This document shows positions 1 through 7,160 of a stretch of 64,000 bases of DNA, piece by piece; within the stretch, counting starts at the first letter, position 1, and each line of letters opens with the position of its first letter. The DNA comes from JAGXQV01 sp964505475. Its GTDB lineage: Bacteria > Pseudomonadota > Gammaproteobacteria > Burkholderiales > Sulfuricellaceae. Below the pieces are notes generated by a model. The model saw nothing but the letters and a program-made list of their open reading frames with translations, was not told where the DNA came from and made no database searches. The stretch lies in the NCBI GenBank assembly GCA_964505475.1, contig CAZDIJ010000006.1, forward strand, positions 1 to 64,000, written 5' to 3'. The position numbers were made by a program, and so were the translations under genes.

Positions 1-256
1 CCTCGGCCATGAAATGCACGCCGCAGAAGACGATGTAATCGGCCTCGGAATTGGCGGCCTGGCGGGATAATTTCAGCGAATCGCCGGTGAAATCGGCGTG
101 GCGGTACACGTCGGCGCGCTGGTAGTGGTGGCACAGCAGCGCCAGGCGCTTGCCCAGCTTGGCCTTGGCGGCATTTATGCGCTGCTCGCATTCCGCTTCC
201 GGCAAGCGCTGGAATTCGGTGTAGGGAATAGCCGAGTCGTTTTTTTCCTGAGACAT
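1..256 (-). CDS. nadA: Quinolinate synthase NadA, N-terminal part
   Basis: The gene runs off the left edge, so only about the first 85 residues are present. NadA is a cytosolic [4Fe-4S] enzyme that condenses iminoaspartate with dihydroxyacetone phosphate to quinolinate for NAD synthesis. The visible part holds the family hallmarks: a CHHYQ motif, a GDSLKLS segment and the first cluster Cys in FCGVHFMAE at the window edge. The ATG at 256 precedes a plausible short N-terminus (MSQEKNDSAIPY). Transcription runs leftward and the next upstream feature is a repeat element. The family call is firm; the rest of the gene cannot be judged. Confidence 0.93.
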   Translation of the reverse strand, partial: MSQEKNDSAIPYTEFQRLPEAECEQRINAAKAKLGKRLALLCHHYQRADVYRHADFTGDSLKLSRQAANSEADYIVFCGVHFMAE

Positions 257-361
257 ATCCATCAAATACAGAAATTGCGAAAGGGGGCAAACATATCATA
301 TTGCGCCGGATGCGTCATGCCGGGCGGCGGGTAAATAATCCACGTCACGTTAAAAACTTGG

Positions 362-494
362 TTCACCGCAGAGGACGCGGAGGACGCCGAGGAAAAACAA
401 AGGATAGATGGATTGTTGCAATGTACTCACGCGGTGCTTCAAATTGCCTGAGATTTTGAATTCCTCTGCGTCCTCCGCGTCCTCTGCGGTTCAA
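362..494. repeat. Intergenic inverted repeat, family A, copy 1
   Basis: Two arms of about 24 bp (362-387 and 468-494) are reverse complements with the core ACCGCAGAGGACGCGGAGGA. They are separated by about 80 bp of ordinary sequence. The element fills the space between nadA and nifW and nothing else is seen there. Related elements with the same short internal periodicity occur at 3858, 13183, 17068, 30579, 36609, 46224 and, in degenerate form, 50687. Confidence 0.8.
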
Positions 495-510
495 TCGTTT
501 TTCTCAAACA

Positions 511-831
511 TCACAAATTCGCGCGCAGCCCCGCCAGGGAAATCGTCTGGATGCCTTCGGCGTTGCGCAGCACCTTGAACACCCGCTCCTTGAGCGGGGT
601 GGAATGGACGAAGTCCTGGTAGGCGCGGGTCAGCAGCGTGCGGCAAACGACGCGCAGTTCCGCCTCATCCATGTCCGCCAGCCCCTGCTCTAGGCGCAGG
701 TACTGGTGGAAACGCTGCATGATGTGCAGGCGGCTGACGCGGAGTACCGCCGGATCGTAGGCGATGGCGAAGTGATCGAGGAATTCCTCCACCGAGGAAA
801 GCGGTTTCAATATATGTGCCAGCATGTTCAT
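511..831 (-). CDS. nifW: Nitrogenase-stabilizing/protective protein NifW
   Basis: A 106-residue protein with the NifW pattern: a leading LSSVEEFLDHFAIAYDP segment, then RLHIMQRFHQYLR and a C-terminal KERVFKVLR helix. NifW associates with the nitrogenase MoFe protein and protects or helps mature it. Two starts are possible. The ATG at 846 overlaps the nifV stop (ATGA), but the ATG at 831 has a good ribosome site (AAAGGG, six bases upstream) and gives the usual length, so 831 is chosen. It lies directly downstream of nifV in one transcription unit. Confidence 0.9.
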   Translation of the reverse strand: MNMLAHILKPLSSVEEFLDHFAIAYDPAVLRVSRLHIMQRFHQYLRLEQGLADMDEAELRVVCRTLLTRAYQDFVHSTPLKERVFKVLRNAEGIQTISLAGLRANL

Positions 832-842
832 GGGATGCCCTT

Positions 843-1967
843 TCATAACGGTTGTTCGTTCGCCGAGGCGAGGTAGAAGCGCTTCAGTTCGTCCGCGCCC
901 GGCGGGCGCTTGGCCGCCTCGGCGAACTGGCGGATGTGGCCGAGGATGGTGCGGGCGCGCAGCTTGTCGAGCAGGATGCCGAGTTCGGCGTAGGCGTTGA
1001 TGACCGCGCTGCACCCGGAATGCTTGCCAAGCACCAGGCTGTGAAGGCGTCCCACCTCGCGCGGGTCGAAGCCCTGGTAGTTGGCGGGATGCTTGATTAA
1101 CCCATCGACGTGGATGCCGGCTTCGTGGGTGAACACCGCGCCGCCGACGATGCTCTTGTTGGCCGCCACCGGACGCCCCGAGGCGGCGGCGACCAGCCGT
1201 GAGATTTCGGGGAAGCGCCGCGCGTCGATGCCGCATTCCAGTCCGTAGAGATGGTGCAGCGCCATCACCGCTTCTTCCAGCGGCGCATTGCCGGCGCGTT
1301 CACCCAGGCCGTTGACGGTGGTGTTGACGTGGCTCGCCCCGGCGCGGATCGCCGCCAGGGTATTGGCGGTCGCCAGGCCGAGATCGTCGTGGGCGTGCAT
1401 CTCGATTTCCAGGTCGCTGATGCTGCGCAGGTCGCGCAATTTTTCGTAAGTGGCGAAGGGATCGAGCACGCCCAGCGTATCGGCGAAGCGGAAGCGCCGC
1501 GCCCCGGCCTCCTCCGCCGTCTCGACCACGCGCATCAGGAAGTCGGCGTCGGCGCGCGAGGCGTCCTCGCCGCCGACGCATACCGCCATGCCCTTGTCCA
1601 GCGCGGCGGGCACCAACTTGCGGATGGTTTGCAACACCCAACCGCGCTCTTGCCCGAGTTTGTGGCGGATCTGGATGTCGGAAACCGGGATCGACAGGTT
1701 GACGATATCCGCGCCGCATTGCGCCGCCGCCTGCAAATCCGCGTCACACATCCGCCCCCACACCATCAGCCGCGCCGGCAGGCGCAGCGCCGCCACGGCG
1801 CGGATGGTCTCGCGCTCCGCCGCGCCCATCGCCGGGATGCCGATTTCCAGCTCCGGCACCCCGGCATTGGCCAGCGCTTCGGCGATCGCCAGTTTTTCCT
1901 CCGGCGAGAAAGCCACCCCGGCGGTTTGTTCGCCGTCGCGCAACGTCGTGTCGTTGATGGTTACCAT
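843..1967 (-). CDS. nifV: Homocitrate synthase NifV
   Basis: A 374-residue enzyme that condenses acetyl-CoA with 2-oxoglutarate to homocitrate, the organic ligand of the FeMo cofactor. It has the DRE-TIM metallolyase signature near the N-terminus (TLRDGEQTAGVAFS), the metal-binding HAHDDLG motif and the NTTVNGLGERAGN motif. These match NifV better than 2-isopropylmalate synthase, which is longer and carries a C-terminal regulatory domain absent here. The ATG at 1967 has a GGGAGG ribosome site. A sigma-54 promoter and a NifA-type upstream site lie just upstream, and nifW follows. This indicates a diazotroph. Confidence 0.95.
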   Translation of the reverse strand: MVTINDTTLRDGEQTAGVAFSPEEKLAIAEALANAGVPELEIGIPAMGAAERETIRAVAALRLPARLMVWGRMCDADLQAAAQCGADIVNLSIPVSDIQIRHKLGQERGWVLQTIRKLVPAALDKGMAVCVGGEDASRADADFLMRVVETAEEAGARRFRFADTLGVLDPFATYEKLRDLRSISDLEIEMHAHDDLGLATANTLAAIRAGASHVNTTVNGLGERAGNAPLEEAVMALHHLYGLECGIDARRFPEISRLVAAASGRPVAANKSIVGGAVFTHEAGIHVDGLIKHPANYQGFDPREVGRLHSLVLGKHSGCSAVINAYAELGILLDKLRARTILGHIRQFAEAAKRPPGADELKRFYLASANEQPL

Positions 1968-2002
1968 GGCGCGCCTCCCGCAATCTTAGTTGCAAGGGAT
2001 TA

Positions 2003-2018
2003 TGCAACCCGCGTGCCA
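2003..2018 (-). promoter_or_regulatory. Sigma-54 (RpoN) -24/-12 promoter of nifVW
   Basis: On the minus strand the sequence reads TGGCAC, five bases, then TTGCA, an exact match to the -24/-12 consensus. The predicted start site is near 1992, about 25 bases upstream of the nifV start codon. Nitrogen-fixation genes are classically transcribed by RpoN with the activator NifA. Confidence 0.88.
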
Positions 2019-2074
2019 GTGCGTATATTGCTTTATAAACAATGCAATACGGTTTGTGGCGGAGCGGAATGCGT

Positions 2075-2090
2075 TGTCCGCTTTGCGACA
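2075..2090. promoter_or_regulatory. NifA upstream activator site
   Basis: The sequence TGT-N10-ACA is the consensus NifA enhancer. It is centred about 90 bp upstream of the predicted nifV start site, a typical distance for a looping activator. The same interval also contains the 5' region of the divergent HD-GYP gene. Confidence 0.8.
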
Positions 2091-2194
2091 ATGCGTCGCA
2101 CAAGCGACAGCCCGCGCCAGGCGCCGGAGGGGATAGCGACATTGACGTTTGCCGGTATAATCGAGCCGTTATGCTTTTGGGATAAGAATTTTCA

Positions 2195-3427
2195 ATGACG
2201 AAAAAGCTAATCAAGATCAGAGACCTGATTCCCGGCATGTATGTCGATGAGGTCAATTGCAGCCTGAAGGAACGCGACCTGATCGGGGAAACCCGCAATT
2301 TCCTGGTCATCAGCCGCAACGAGATCGACCGGCTCGCCGCGCTGGGCGTGCAGGAACTGTACATCAACCCGGAACGGGGGCTGGATCATTTCGACGAGGA
2401 CGAGGAGCGCAAGAAAGCGAATCAGGCTATCGCCGAACTGGCGCGCCTGAGGAACGCGCAAAGCGCCCAGGGTCCCCAATCGCTGGCGGACGAGCTATAC
2501 GACGCCAGGATGCTGCTGACGAAAGCCCGCGCCGAACTGGAAAACGCCATCGCCAATCTGCGCGCCGGCAAGAAGATCGAGATCGCGCCGTTCCGGCCGC
2601 TGCTCGAGGAAATCCACAAGTCGGTCAGCGACAACAAGGACGCCATCGTCACCGTATGCCGCAAGAAGAAAAAAGGCGGCTACGCGCTGGAACATTCGGT
2701 CAGCCATTGCGCGCTGATGATGGCTTTCGGCCAGACTCTCGAAATGGATCAGTCCGCCCTGCTCGATCTGGGGCTGGGCGGCTTGTTTCACGACATCGGA
2801 AAAATCCGTATTCCCGCCGCCATCCTCGACAAGCCGGGGAAGCTGACGGCGGAGGAACTGGCCATCGTCCGCCAGCATCCCTCGTGGGGCGGCGAGTTCG
2901 TCAAGCATGCCGACGGTTTTCCCGAAAAGGCGCTGGCGGTGGTGATGGAGCATCACGAGCGGCTCGACGGCACCGGCTATCCCAACAGGCTGAAAGACCA
3001 CGGCATTTCCCTGTTCGGCCAGATGGCCTCCATCGTCGATGTGTACGATGCCTGCATCTCGATCCGCGCCTACGGCGCCGCCGCCGACCCCTGCCTGGTG
3101 ATCCGCCAGCTCTTCGCCGGGGCGGGCAAGCAGTTCCACCAGGAACTGGTGCAGCAATTCATCAAGACCATCGGCATCTACCCGGTCGGCACCCTGGCGA
3201 AGCTGGAGAGCAACAAGCTGGCCATCGTCATCCGCCAGACCAAGAGCCTCACCCAGCCAGTGGTGCGCATCGTCTACGACCTCAGGCACAACTGTTTCAT
3301 GCAGCCGGAGGACGTGGATATTTCTCGCCCGCGCGAGAAGATGGACAAGGTGGTGGGACACGAGTCCCCGGAAAAATGGAAAATCGACCCGTTCCGCTTC
3401 ATCTCGCCGGAACTGGCCAGCCTGTAG
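2195..3427 (+). CDS. HD-GYP domain cyclic-di-GMP phosphodiesterase with DUF3391
   Basis: A 410-residue cytosolic protein. The N-terminal 130 residues match the DUF3391 domain that often precedes HD-GYP modules (DLIPGMYVDEV at the start). A charged helical stretch follows. The HD-GYP domain carries FHDIGKIRIP near residue 199 and HHERLDGTGYP near residue 253, so the metal-binding HD and the GYP signature are intact and hydrolysis of c-di-GMP is expected. No membrane segment or receiver domain is present. It is divergent from nifVW. A TATAAT hexamer lies at 2156-2161 but has no good -35 partner. Confidence 0.92.
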   Translation: MTKKLIKIRDLIPGMYVDEVNCSLKERDLIGETRNFLVISRNEIDRLAALGVQELYINPERGLDHFDEDEERKKANQAIAELARLRNAQSAQGPQSLADELYDARMLLTKARAELENAIANLRAGKKIEIAPFRPLLEEIHKSVSDNKDAIVTVCRKKKKGGYALEHSVSHCALMMAFGQTLEMDQSALLDLGLGGLFHDIGKIRIPAAILDKPGKLTAEELAIVRQHPSWGGEFVKHADGFPEKALAVVMEHHERLDGTGYPNRLKDHGISLFGQMASIVDVYDACISIRAYGAAADPCLVIRQLFAGAGKQFHQELVQQFIKTIGIYPVGTLAKLESNKLAIVIRQTKSLTQPVVRIVYDLRHNCFMQPEDVDISRPREKMDKVVGHESPEKWKIDPFRFISPELASL

Positions 3428-3431
3428 ACAT

Positions 3432-3839
3432 TCAGGATACTTCCCCGTCCAGGTAATACCACTCTCCTTGTTCCCGGACGAAGCGGCTGATTTCGCGCAT
3501 GCGCCCGGCCTTGCCGCCGGTCTTGTAGCGGGCGGCGAATTCCACAGTGCCGCTTTTGTCGTTTATCCCTCCCGCCGAACACTTCGTTATTTTCAATCCC
3601 AGCCAGCGTAGCCCTGTGTCTTGCTCCAGATCGAGCGCGGCGGGGCGGGTGGAGGAATGCCAGGTGCGCAGCAGATAGGCGGCATCGCGCCGGGTGTAGG
3701 CGCTGTAGCGCGAGCGCATCAGCGCTTCCGCCGTCGGCGCCGGCTCCTCCCCGGCAAGGAAGGGCGCGCAGCAGGCTGTATAGGGATGGCCGGATTCGCA
3801 GGGGCAGGGTTCGGCGCCGGACGGCGGTTTTTTCGTCAT
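3432..3839 (-). CDS. YchJ family protein with SEC-C motif
   Basis: A 135-residue protein of the YchJ/UPF0225 family. A Cys-rich SEC-C-like motif lies at residues 12-24 (CPCESGHPYTACC), followed by the family segment ALMRSRYSAYTRRDAAYLLRTW. The C-terminal part has an NTF2-like fold ending in GEWYYLDGE. The likely role is zinc binding; the biochemical function is not established. The ATG at 3839 has an AGGA ribosome site. It converges with the HD-GYP gene, with only four bases between the stops. Confidence 0.88.
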   Translation of the reverse strand: MTKKPPSGAEPCPCESGHPYTACCAPFLAGEEPAPTAEALMRSRYSAYTRRDAAYLLRTWHSSTRPAALDLEQDTGLRWLGLKITKCSAGGINDKSGTVEFAARYKTGGKAGRMREISRFVREQGEWYYLDGEVS

Positions 3840-3857
3840 GTCGTTTATCCTAAATTC

Positions 3858-3997
3858 TTCACCACAGAGGCACAGAGACACGGAGAAATTCGGAAATTCA
3901 CCATGTTGCGGCAACTCTCCCGCACACCTTCCAGGAGAATGGAGCTGATTCCATAACCACTTGTTTCTACTCTATGATCTCTGCGCCTCTGTGGTCT
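3858..3997. repeat. Intergenic inverted repeat, family A, copy 2
   Basis: The left arm (3858-3886) reads ACCACAGAGGCACAGAGACA and the right arm (3978-3997) is its reverse complement with one or two changes. The roughly 90 bp between them holds no gene. The element fills the space between the btuF-like gene and the ychJ-family gene. Confidence 0.78.
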
Positions 3998-4014
3998 GGC
4001 TGAGTTTTTCAGGC

Positions 4015-4896
4015 TTATCTGGCCTGTTCCAAGGCCGCGCACAGTTGCCGCGCCCCTTCCAGCAGGCGCGGCGTTGCACGGTTCATGAGATCGGGGTCGA
4101 TGGTAGCCAGGCGGCCGTGGCGCACCGCCGCGAGCTGCGGGTAGCGCCGCCAGTATTCGATGTCGTTTCCGCCGGCGATTACCGCGGGATCGGCGGCCAA
4201 CAGGCTTTCCAGGGTGATCGTGGGAGTCTGGGCGGGCAGGGCGGCATAAGGGTTGACGCCGCCGCACAGACGGATCACTTCGTCGATCAGGTGGCTGCCG
4301 TTGACGGTAATCAGCGGCCGGTGCCAAATCTGGAAAAACACCCCGACCGGGCGGGCGCCGGCATGGCGCCGTTCGAGTTCGCCCAACTCGCGGCGGAAGG
4401 CGGCAGCCGTCAGCCGCGCTTGCGCCGAGGTTCCCGCCAGCCTGCCGATGGCTTCGATCTGGCGCGGAATGTCGGAGAGATGTTGCGCCTCGCTGACGTA
4501 TAGCGGAATGCCGAGTTTTTCCAGGCGCGCCAGATCGCCCGGCGCGTTGCCGCCGCGCCAGCCGATAACCAGGTCGGGGCGCAGGCGCAGCAGGCGCTCC
4601 AGGTCGATCTTGCCGTAGCCGCCGACTTGCGGCAGGGTTTTCGCGGCGGCGGGGTAATCGCTCCAGGCGCTGACGCCGGCCAGCTTGTTCCCGGCGCCGG
4701 CGGCGAATACCAATTCGGCGAGGCTGGGGGCGAGGGTGACGATGCGCTTCGCCGTGGCGGCCAGGACGATTTCCTTGCCGCGGTCGTCGATGGCGCGCGC
4801 CTCGGCGGCGGCCGCGGCGCCGGGCAGCGCCAGCGCGGCCAGAAGAAAAAGCCCCTTACAGCCTGCCGTCGTGAAAAACCAGCGAGGCGAGCGCAT
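4015..4896 (-). CDS. Periplasmic cobalamin/iron-siderophore binding protein, BtuF-like
   Basis: A 293-residue exported protein with a signal peptide at residues 1-31 (cleavage near GAAAAAEA) and no lipobox. The mature part has the helical-backbone binding fold: RIVTLAPSLAELVFAAGAG, a KIDLERLLRLRPDLVIGW segment and a C-terminal second lobe. This family delivers vitamin B12 or Fe-siderophores to BtuCD/FhuB-type importers. No permease or ATPase gene is nearby. The cobC and cobD-like genes just upstream favour a corrinoid ligand. The start overlaps the cobC end by 41 bases, so the two are probably translated together. Confidence 0.85.
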   Translation of the reverse strand: MRSPRWFFTTAGCKGLFLLAALALPGAAAAAEARAIDDRGKEIVLAATAKRIVTLAPSLAELVFAAGAGNKLAGVSAWSDYPAAAKTLPQVGGYGKIDLERLLRLRPDLVIGWRGGNAPGDLARLEKLGIPLYVSEAQHLSDIPRQIEAIGRLAGTSAQARLTAAAFRRELGELERRHAGARPVGVFFQIWHRPLITVNGSHLIDEVIRLCGGVNPYAALPAQTPTITLESLLAADPAVIAGGNDIEYWRRYPQLAAVRHGRLATIDPDLMNRATPRLLEGARQLCAALEQAR

Positions 4897-5458
4897 CGTT
4901 GCCCTGTCCTTCGATCTTGAAACGGGTAATGGCGGCATTGGCGACCTCGATGCGGAACATGCTGCCGGGCGGGATGTCGAGAACGTGCGCCAGCGCCATG
5001 CGGATAATCCCGGCGTGCGCCACCACCAGCGCGTGTTGCCCGGCACAGTCCGTCAGCAGGTCGTTCCAGGCCGCGCCGAAGCGGGTGGTGAAGGCCTCCA
5101 GGTCTTCCGCCCCGGCAGGCCGGCAATGCACCGGGTCGCGCCGGTAGCGCCGTATCGCGCCGTGATCGGCGGCTTCGATTTCGGCGGAGGTCTTGCCCTC
5201 CCAGGCGCCGTACCCCAGTTCCGCCAGGCGTTCGTCGATGGCGACGGGTATTTGCCGCCGCTCGCTCAGTTCGCGGGCGAATTCGGCGCAACGCCGCAAC
5301 GGGGAGGAGACGATGCGCGTCCACGGACACCGTGCCTCTACCGCCTGCCGCATCTGCGCCCAGCCTTTTTCGCTGAGGGGGTCGTCGGTCTTGCCGCGGT
5401 AGCGGCGGCCGCCCACCGGCTCGCCGTGGCGGATGAAGTCGATCAGGGTTTTGCTCAT
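4856..5458 (-). CDS. Alpha-ribazole phosphatase/histidine phosphatase, CobC-like
   Basis: A 200-residue member of the histidine phosphatase superfamily. The catalytic RHGE motif is near residue 10, VSSPLRRC follows, and the second catalytic His is in VVAHAGIIRM. CobC removes phosphate from alpha-ribazole phosphate during cobalamin lower-ligand assembly. The family is hard to separate from phosphoglycerate mutase-like paralogues by sequence alone. The position between a cobD/cbiB-like gene and a btuF-like gene supports the cobalamin role. Confidence 0.82.
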   Translation of the reverse strand: MSKTLIDFIRHGEPVGGRRYRGKTDDPLSEKGWAQMRQAVEARCPWTRIVSSPLRRCAEFARELSERRQIPVAIDERLAELGYGAWEGKTSAEIEAADHGAIRRYRRDPVHCRPAGAEDLEAFTTRFGAAWNDLLTDCAGQHALVVAHAGIIRMALAHVLDIPPGSMFRIEVANAAITRFKIEGQGNDALASLVFHDGRL

Positions 5459-5476
5459 GACGGAAGACAAGAAACA

Positions 5477-5572
5477 GTTTTGAATGTTGAGTGTTGAGTT
5501 GAGGTCGCCACGCAAAGCGCGTCGTTATTGGATCGGGCGCGAAGCGCATTCCACAACTCAGCACTCAAAACC
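5477..5572. repeat. Intergenic inverted repeat, family E
   Basis: The left arm (5477-5501) is GTTTTGAATGTTGAGTGTTG plus a few bases. The right arm (5554-5572, CAACTCAGCACTCAAAACC) is its approximate complement. The central 50 bp are GC-rich with no gene. The arms are AT-rich compared with the surroundings, suggesting a separate origin. The element sits between the cobD-like and cobC genes of one operon. Confidence 0.7.
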
Positions 5573-5588
5573 AATAACTGCTCTTAAA

Positions 5589-6509
5589 TCAGGCGGTCCA
5601 GGCGGCGAGGGTGAATAGGGTTATCAACGCCAGCCACAGCACGGCGGCGCGCCAGATCAGGCTGACGGCGCTTTGCAGGTAGTCGGCGTCGGCGTCGTCG
5701 CCGAGTCCCAGTTCGGCGCGGAATTCGACTTCTCCGCCGACCGGCACCGGCTCGCCGAGGCGGACGCCGAGCGCTCCCGCGCCGCTGGCGAGGACGATGC
5801 CCATGCCGTGCTGTCCCCAGCCTTCGGCTTGGGTGCGCCAGCAATACACCGCGTCCTCGAAATCGCCGACGATGGCGAAACTCAAGGCGGTCAGGCGCAA
5901 CGGCAGCCAATCCACCCATTCGAACACCTGCGCCGCGAAATCGCCGAACTGGCCGAACTCGTACTCGTCCAGGCCGCCCCATTTCTGTCCGACGACCTGC
6001 GCCAGGCGGTAAAACACCGCCCCCGCCGGGCCGAGCAGGAGGAACCAGACGATGACGCCGAACAAATGCTTGTGCGCCAACGCCAGGGTATGTTCGATGC
6101 CGACCCGCGCCAGCGTCGCGCTGTCCCATTCGCTGGTGCTGCGGCCGCTCCACTGGGCGAACTGTCTGCGGGCAGTGGCCGGGTCGTCCTCGCGCAGGGC
6201 GGCGGCCAGGCTTTCGGCGGGCGCGCTGAAATAACGCAGCCCGGCGGTCAGATAGAGAACGGCGCCGGCGAAGATCCAGGACAGAACGAGGTTGACCTGG
6301 CACAGCACGGCATACAGCGCGCCGGCCACGGCCGCCGGCAACAGCACCGCCAGGCTCCAGGCGATCACGCCATGGAGGATTTGCCCGGCGTTCAAGTGGC
6401 GTTCGAGGTAATGCGCGTAGCGGGTATAGCCGACGAAAACCGGGCTGCGATTCGACAGCGGACGGAAATGTTCCAGCAACAGGGCAGCGATTAGCGAGAA
6501 CAGACTCAT
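5589..6509 (-). CDS. CobD/CbiB-AmpE superfamily membrane protein
   Basis: A 306-residue inner-membrane protein starting MSLFSLIAALLLEHFRPL. Hydrophobic segments lie at about residues 2-16, 45-75, 78-95 and 150-175, with a final helix at the C-terminus. Betaproteobacterial homologues are usually named CobD/CbiB family, yet the N-terminus resembles AmpE more than classical adenosylcobinamide-phosphate synthase CbiB. Its placement upstream of cobC and btuF-like genes favours a cobalamin role. The ATG at 6509 has a GAGG ribosome site. The superfamily call is firm; the reaction is not. Confidence 0.78.
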   Translation of the reverse strand: MSLFSLIAALLLEHFRPLSNRSPVFVGYTRYAHYLERHLNAGQILHGVIAWSLAVLLPAAVAGALYAVLCQVNLVLSWIFAGAVLYLTAGLRYFSAPAESLAAALREDDPATARRQFAQWSGRSTSEWDSATLARVGIEHTLALAHKHLFGVIVWFLLLGPAGAVFYRLAQVVGQKWGGLDEYEFGQFGDFAAQVFEWVDWLPLRLTALSFAIVGDFEDAVYCWRTQAEGWGQHGMGIVLASGAGALGVRLGEPVPVGGEVEFRAELGLGDDADADYLQSAVSLIWRAAVLWLALITLFTLAAWTA

Positions 6510-6521
6510 GGGCGCCTCAGA

Positions 6522-7040
6522 TCAAAGTTCCATTTCTACCGACAAATCGCTGTCCCGGTAGGTTTCCACGGTCGGCAGCTTGAGCGCCTTGCCCTGGCTG
6601 TCGAGATAGTCGAGCAATGCCGCGTAGGCCTTGCCGGGCGCCACCGTCGGGTGGGCGTGGATTTGCGCGACGATGACGCGGCGCGCCGGGATGTCGGCCA
6701 GCTTGAGCGGTTCGGCGACTCTGGCGGAAGCGTCCACCAGGTAGCCCACCTGCGCCATCTGCTCCTTGCGCGCCGTGGTGCGCGGGTCGGTCAGCAGCAC
6801 GGTGATCGGCGCTCCGCTGGCGACCCCCTGTTTCTGCAATTCGCGCAGGGCGGTCTGCTGGGCTTCGGGCAGCTTGGACAAGGCGCCCTTCTGGGAGAGA
6901 TAGGCATAATGGTAAGGGCCGCGCATCTGGCCGGCCTCGACCCGCGCCTCGGAAAAAGCCCCCCACCACCAAGCGATTCCGATAATTGGAAAGAGGAAGA
7001 CCAGCAGAAAATAAGGCCATTGTTTCTTCACTTGTTGCAT
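6522..7040 (-). CDS. Membrane-anchored GyrI-like small-molecule-binding protein
   Basis: A 172-residue protein with one membrane helix (about residues 9-27, PYFLLVFLFPIIGIAWWWG). A soluble domain follows whose RGPYHYAYLSQKGALSKLP segment and overall pattern resemble the GyrI/SOUL-like ligand-binding fold. The ligand is unknown. An in-frame GTG at 7076 is an alternative start, but the ATG at 7040 puts the helix close to the N-terminus and is preferred. It lies 12 bases upstream of the cobD-like gene and is probably cotranscribed. Confidence 0.6.
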   Translation of the reverse strand: MQQVKKQWPYFLLVFLFPIIGIAWWWGAFSEARVEAGQMRGPYHYAYLSQKGALSKLPEAQQTALRELQKQGVASGAPITVLLTDPRTTARKEQMAQVGYLVDASARVAEPLKLADIPARRVIVAQIHAHPTVAPGKAYAALLDYLDSQGKALKLPTVETYRDSDLSVEMEL

Positions 7041-7160
7041 TCCCGCCACAGCCGATTTGAATCGAGAAGATACCACAAACGCGCCGGGCTTGTCGCCACG
7101 CCGGCTTGCCGGGCGGCCTTCGCCCCACGGCGCGACTTTGGCGCGAACGGCATCCCGGAT

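Noticed and set aside
2142..2161. TTGACG followed by TATAAT upstream of the HD-GYP gene
   Set aside because: The spacer is only eight bases, so they cannot form one sigma-70 promoter. TATAAT alone may still be a -10 box.
5459..7160. Search for a cobalamin riboswitch near the cobC, cobD-like and btuF-like genes
   Set aside because: No B12-box-like GCCACTG element or long structured leader was found upstream of the group.
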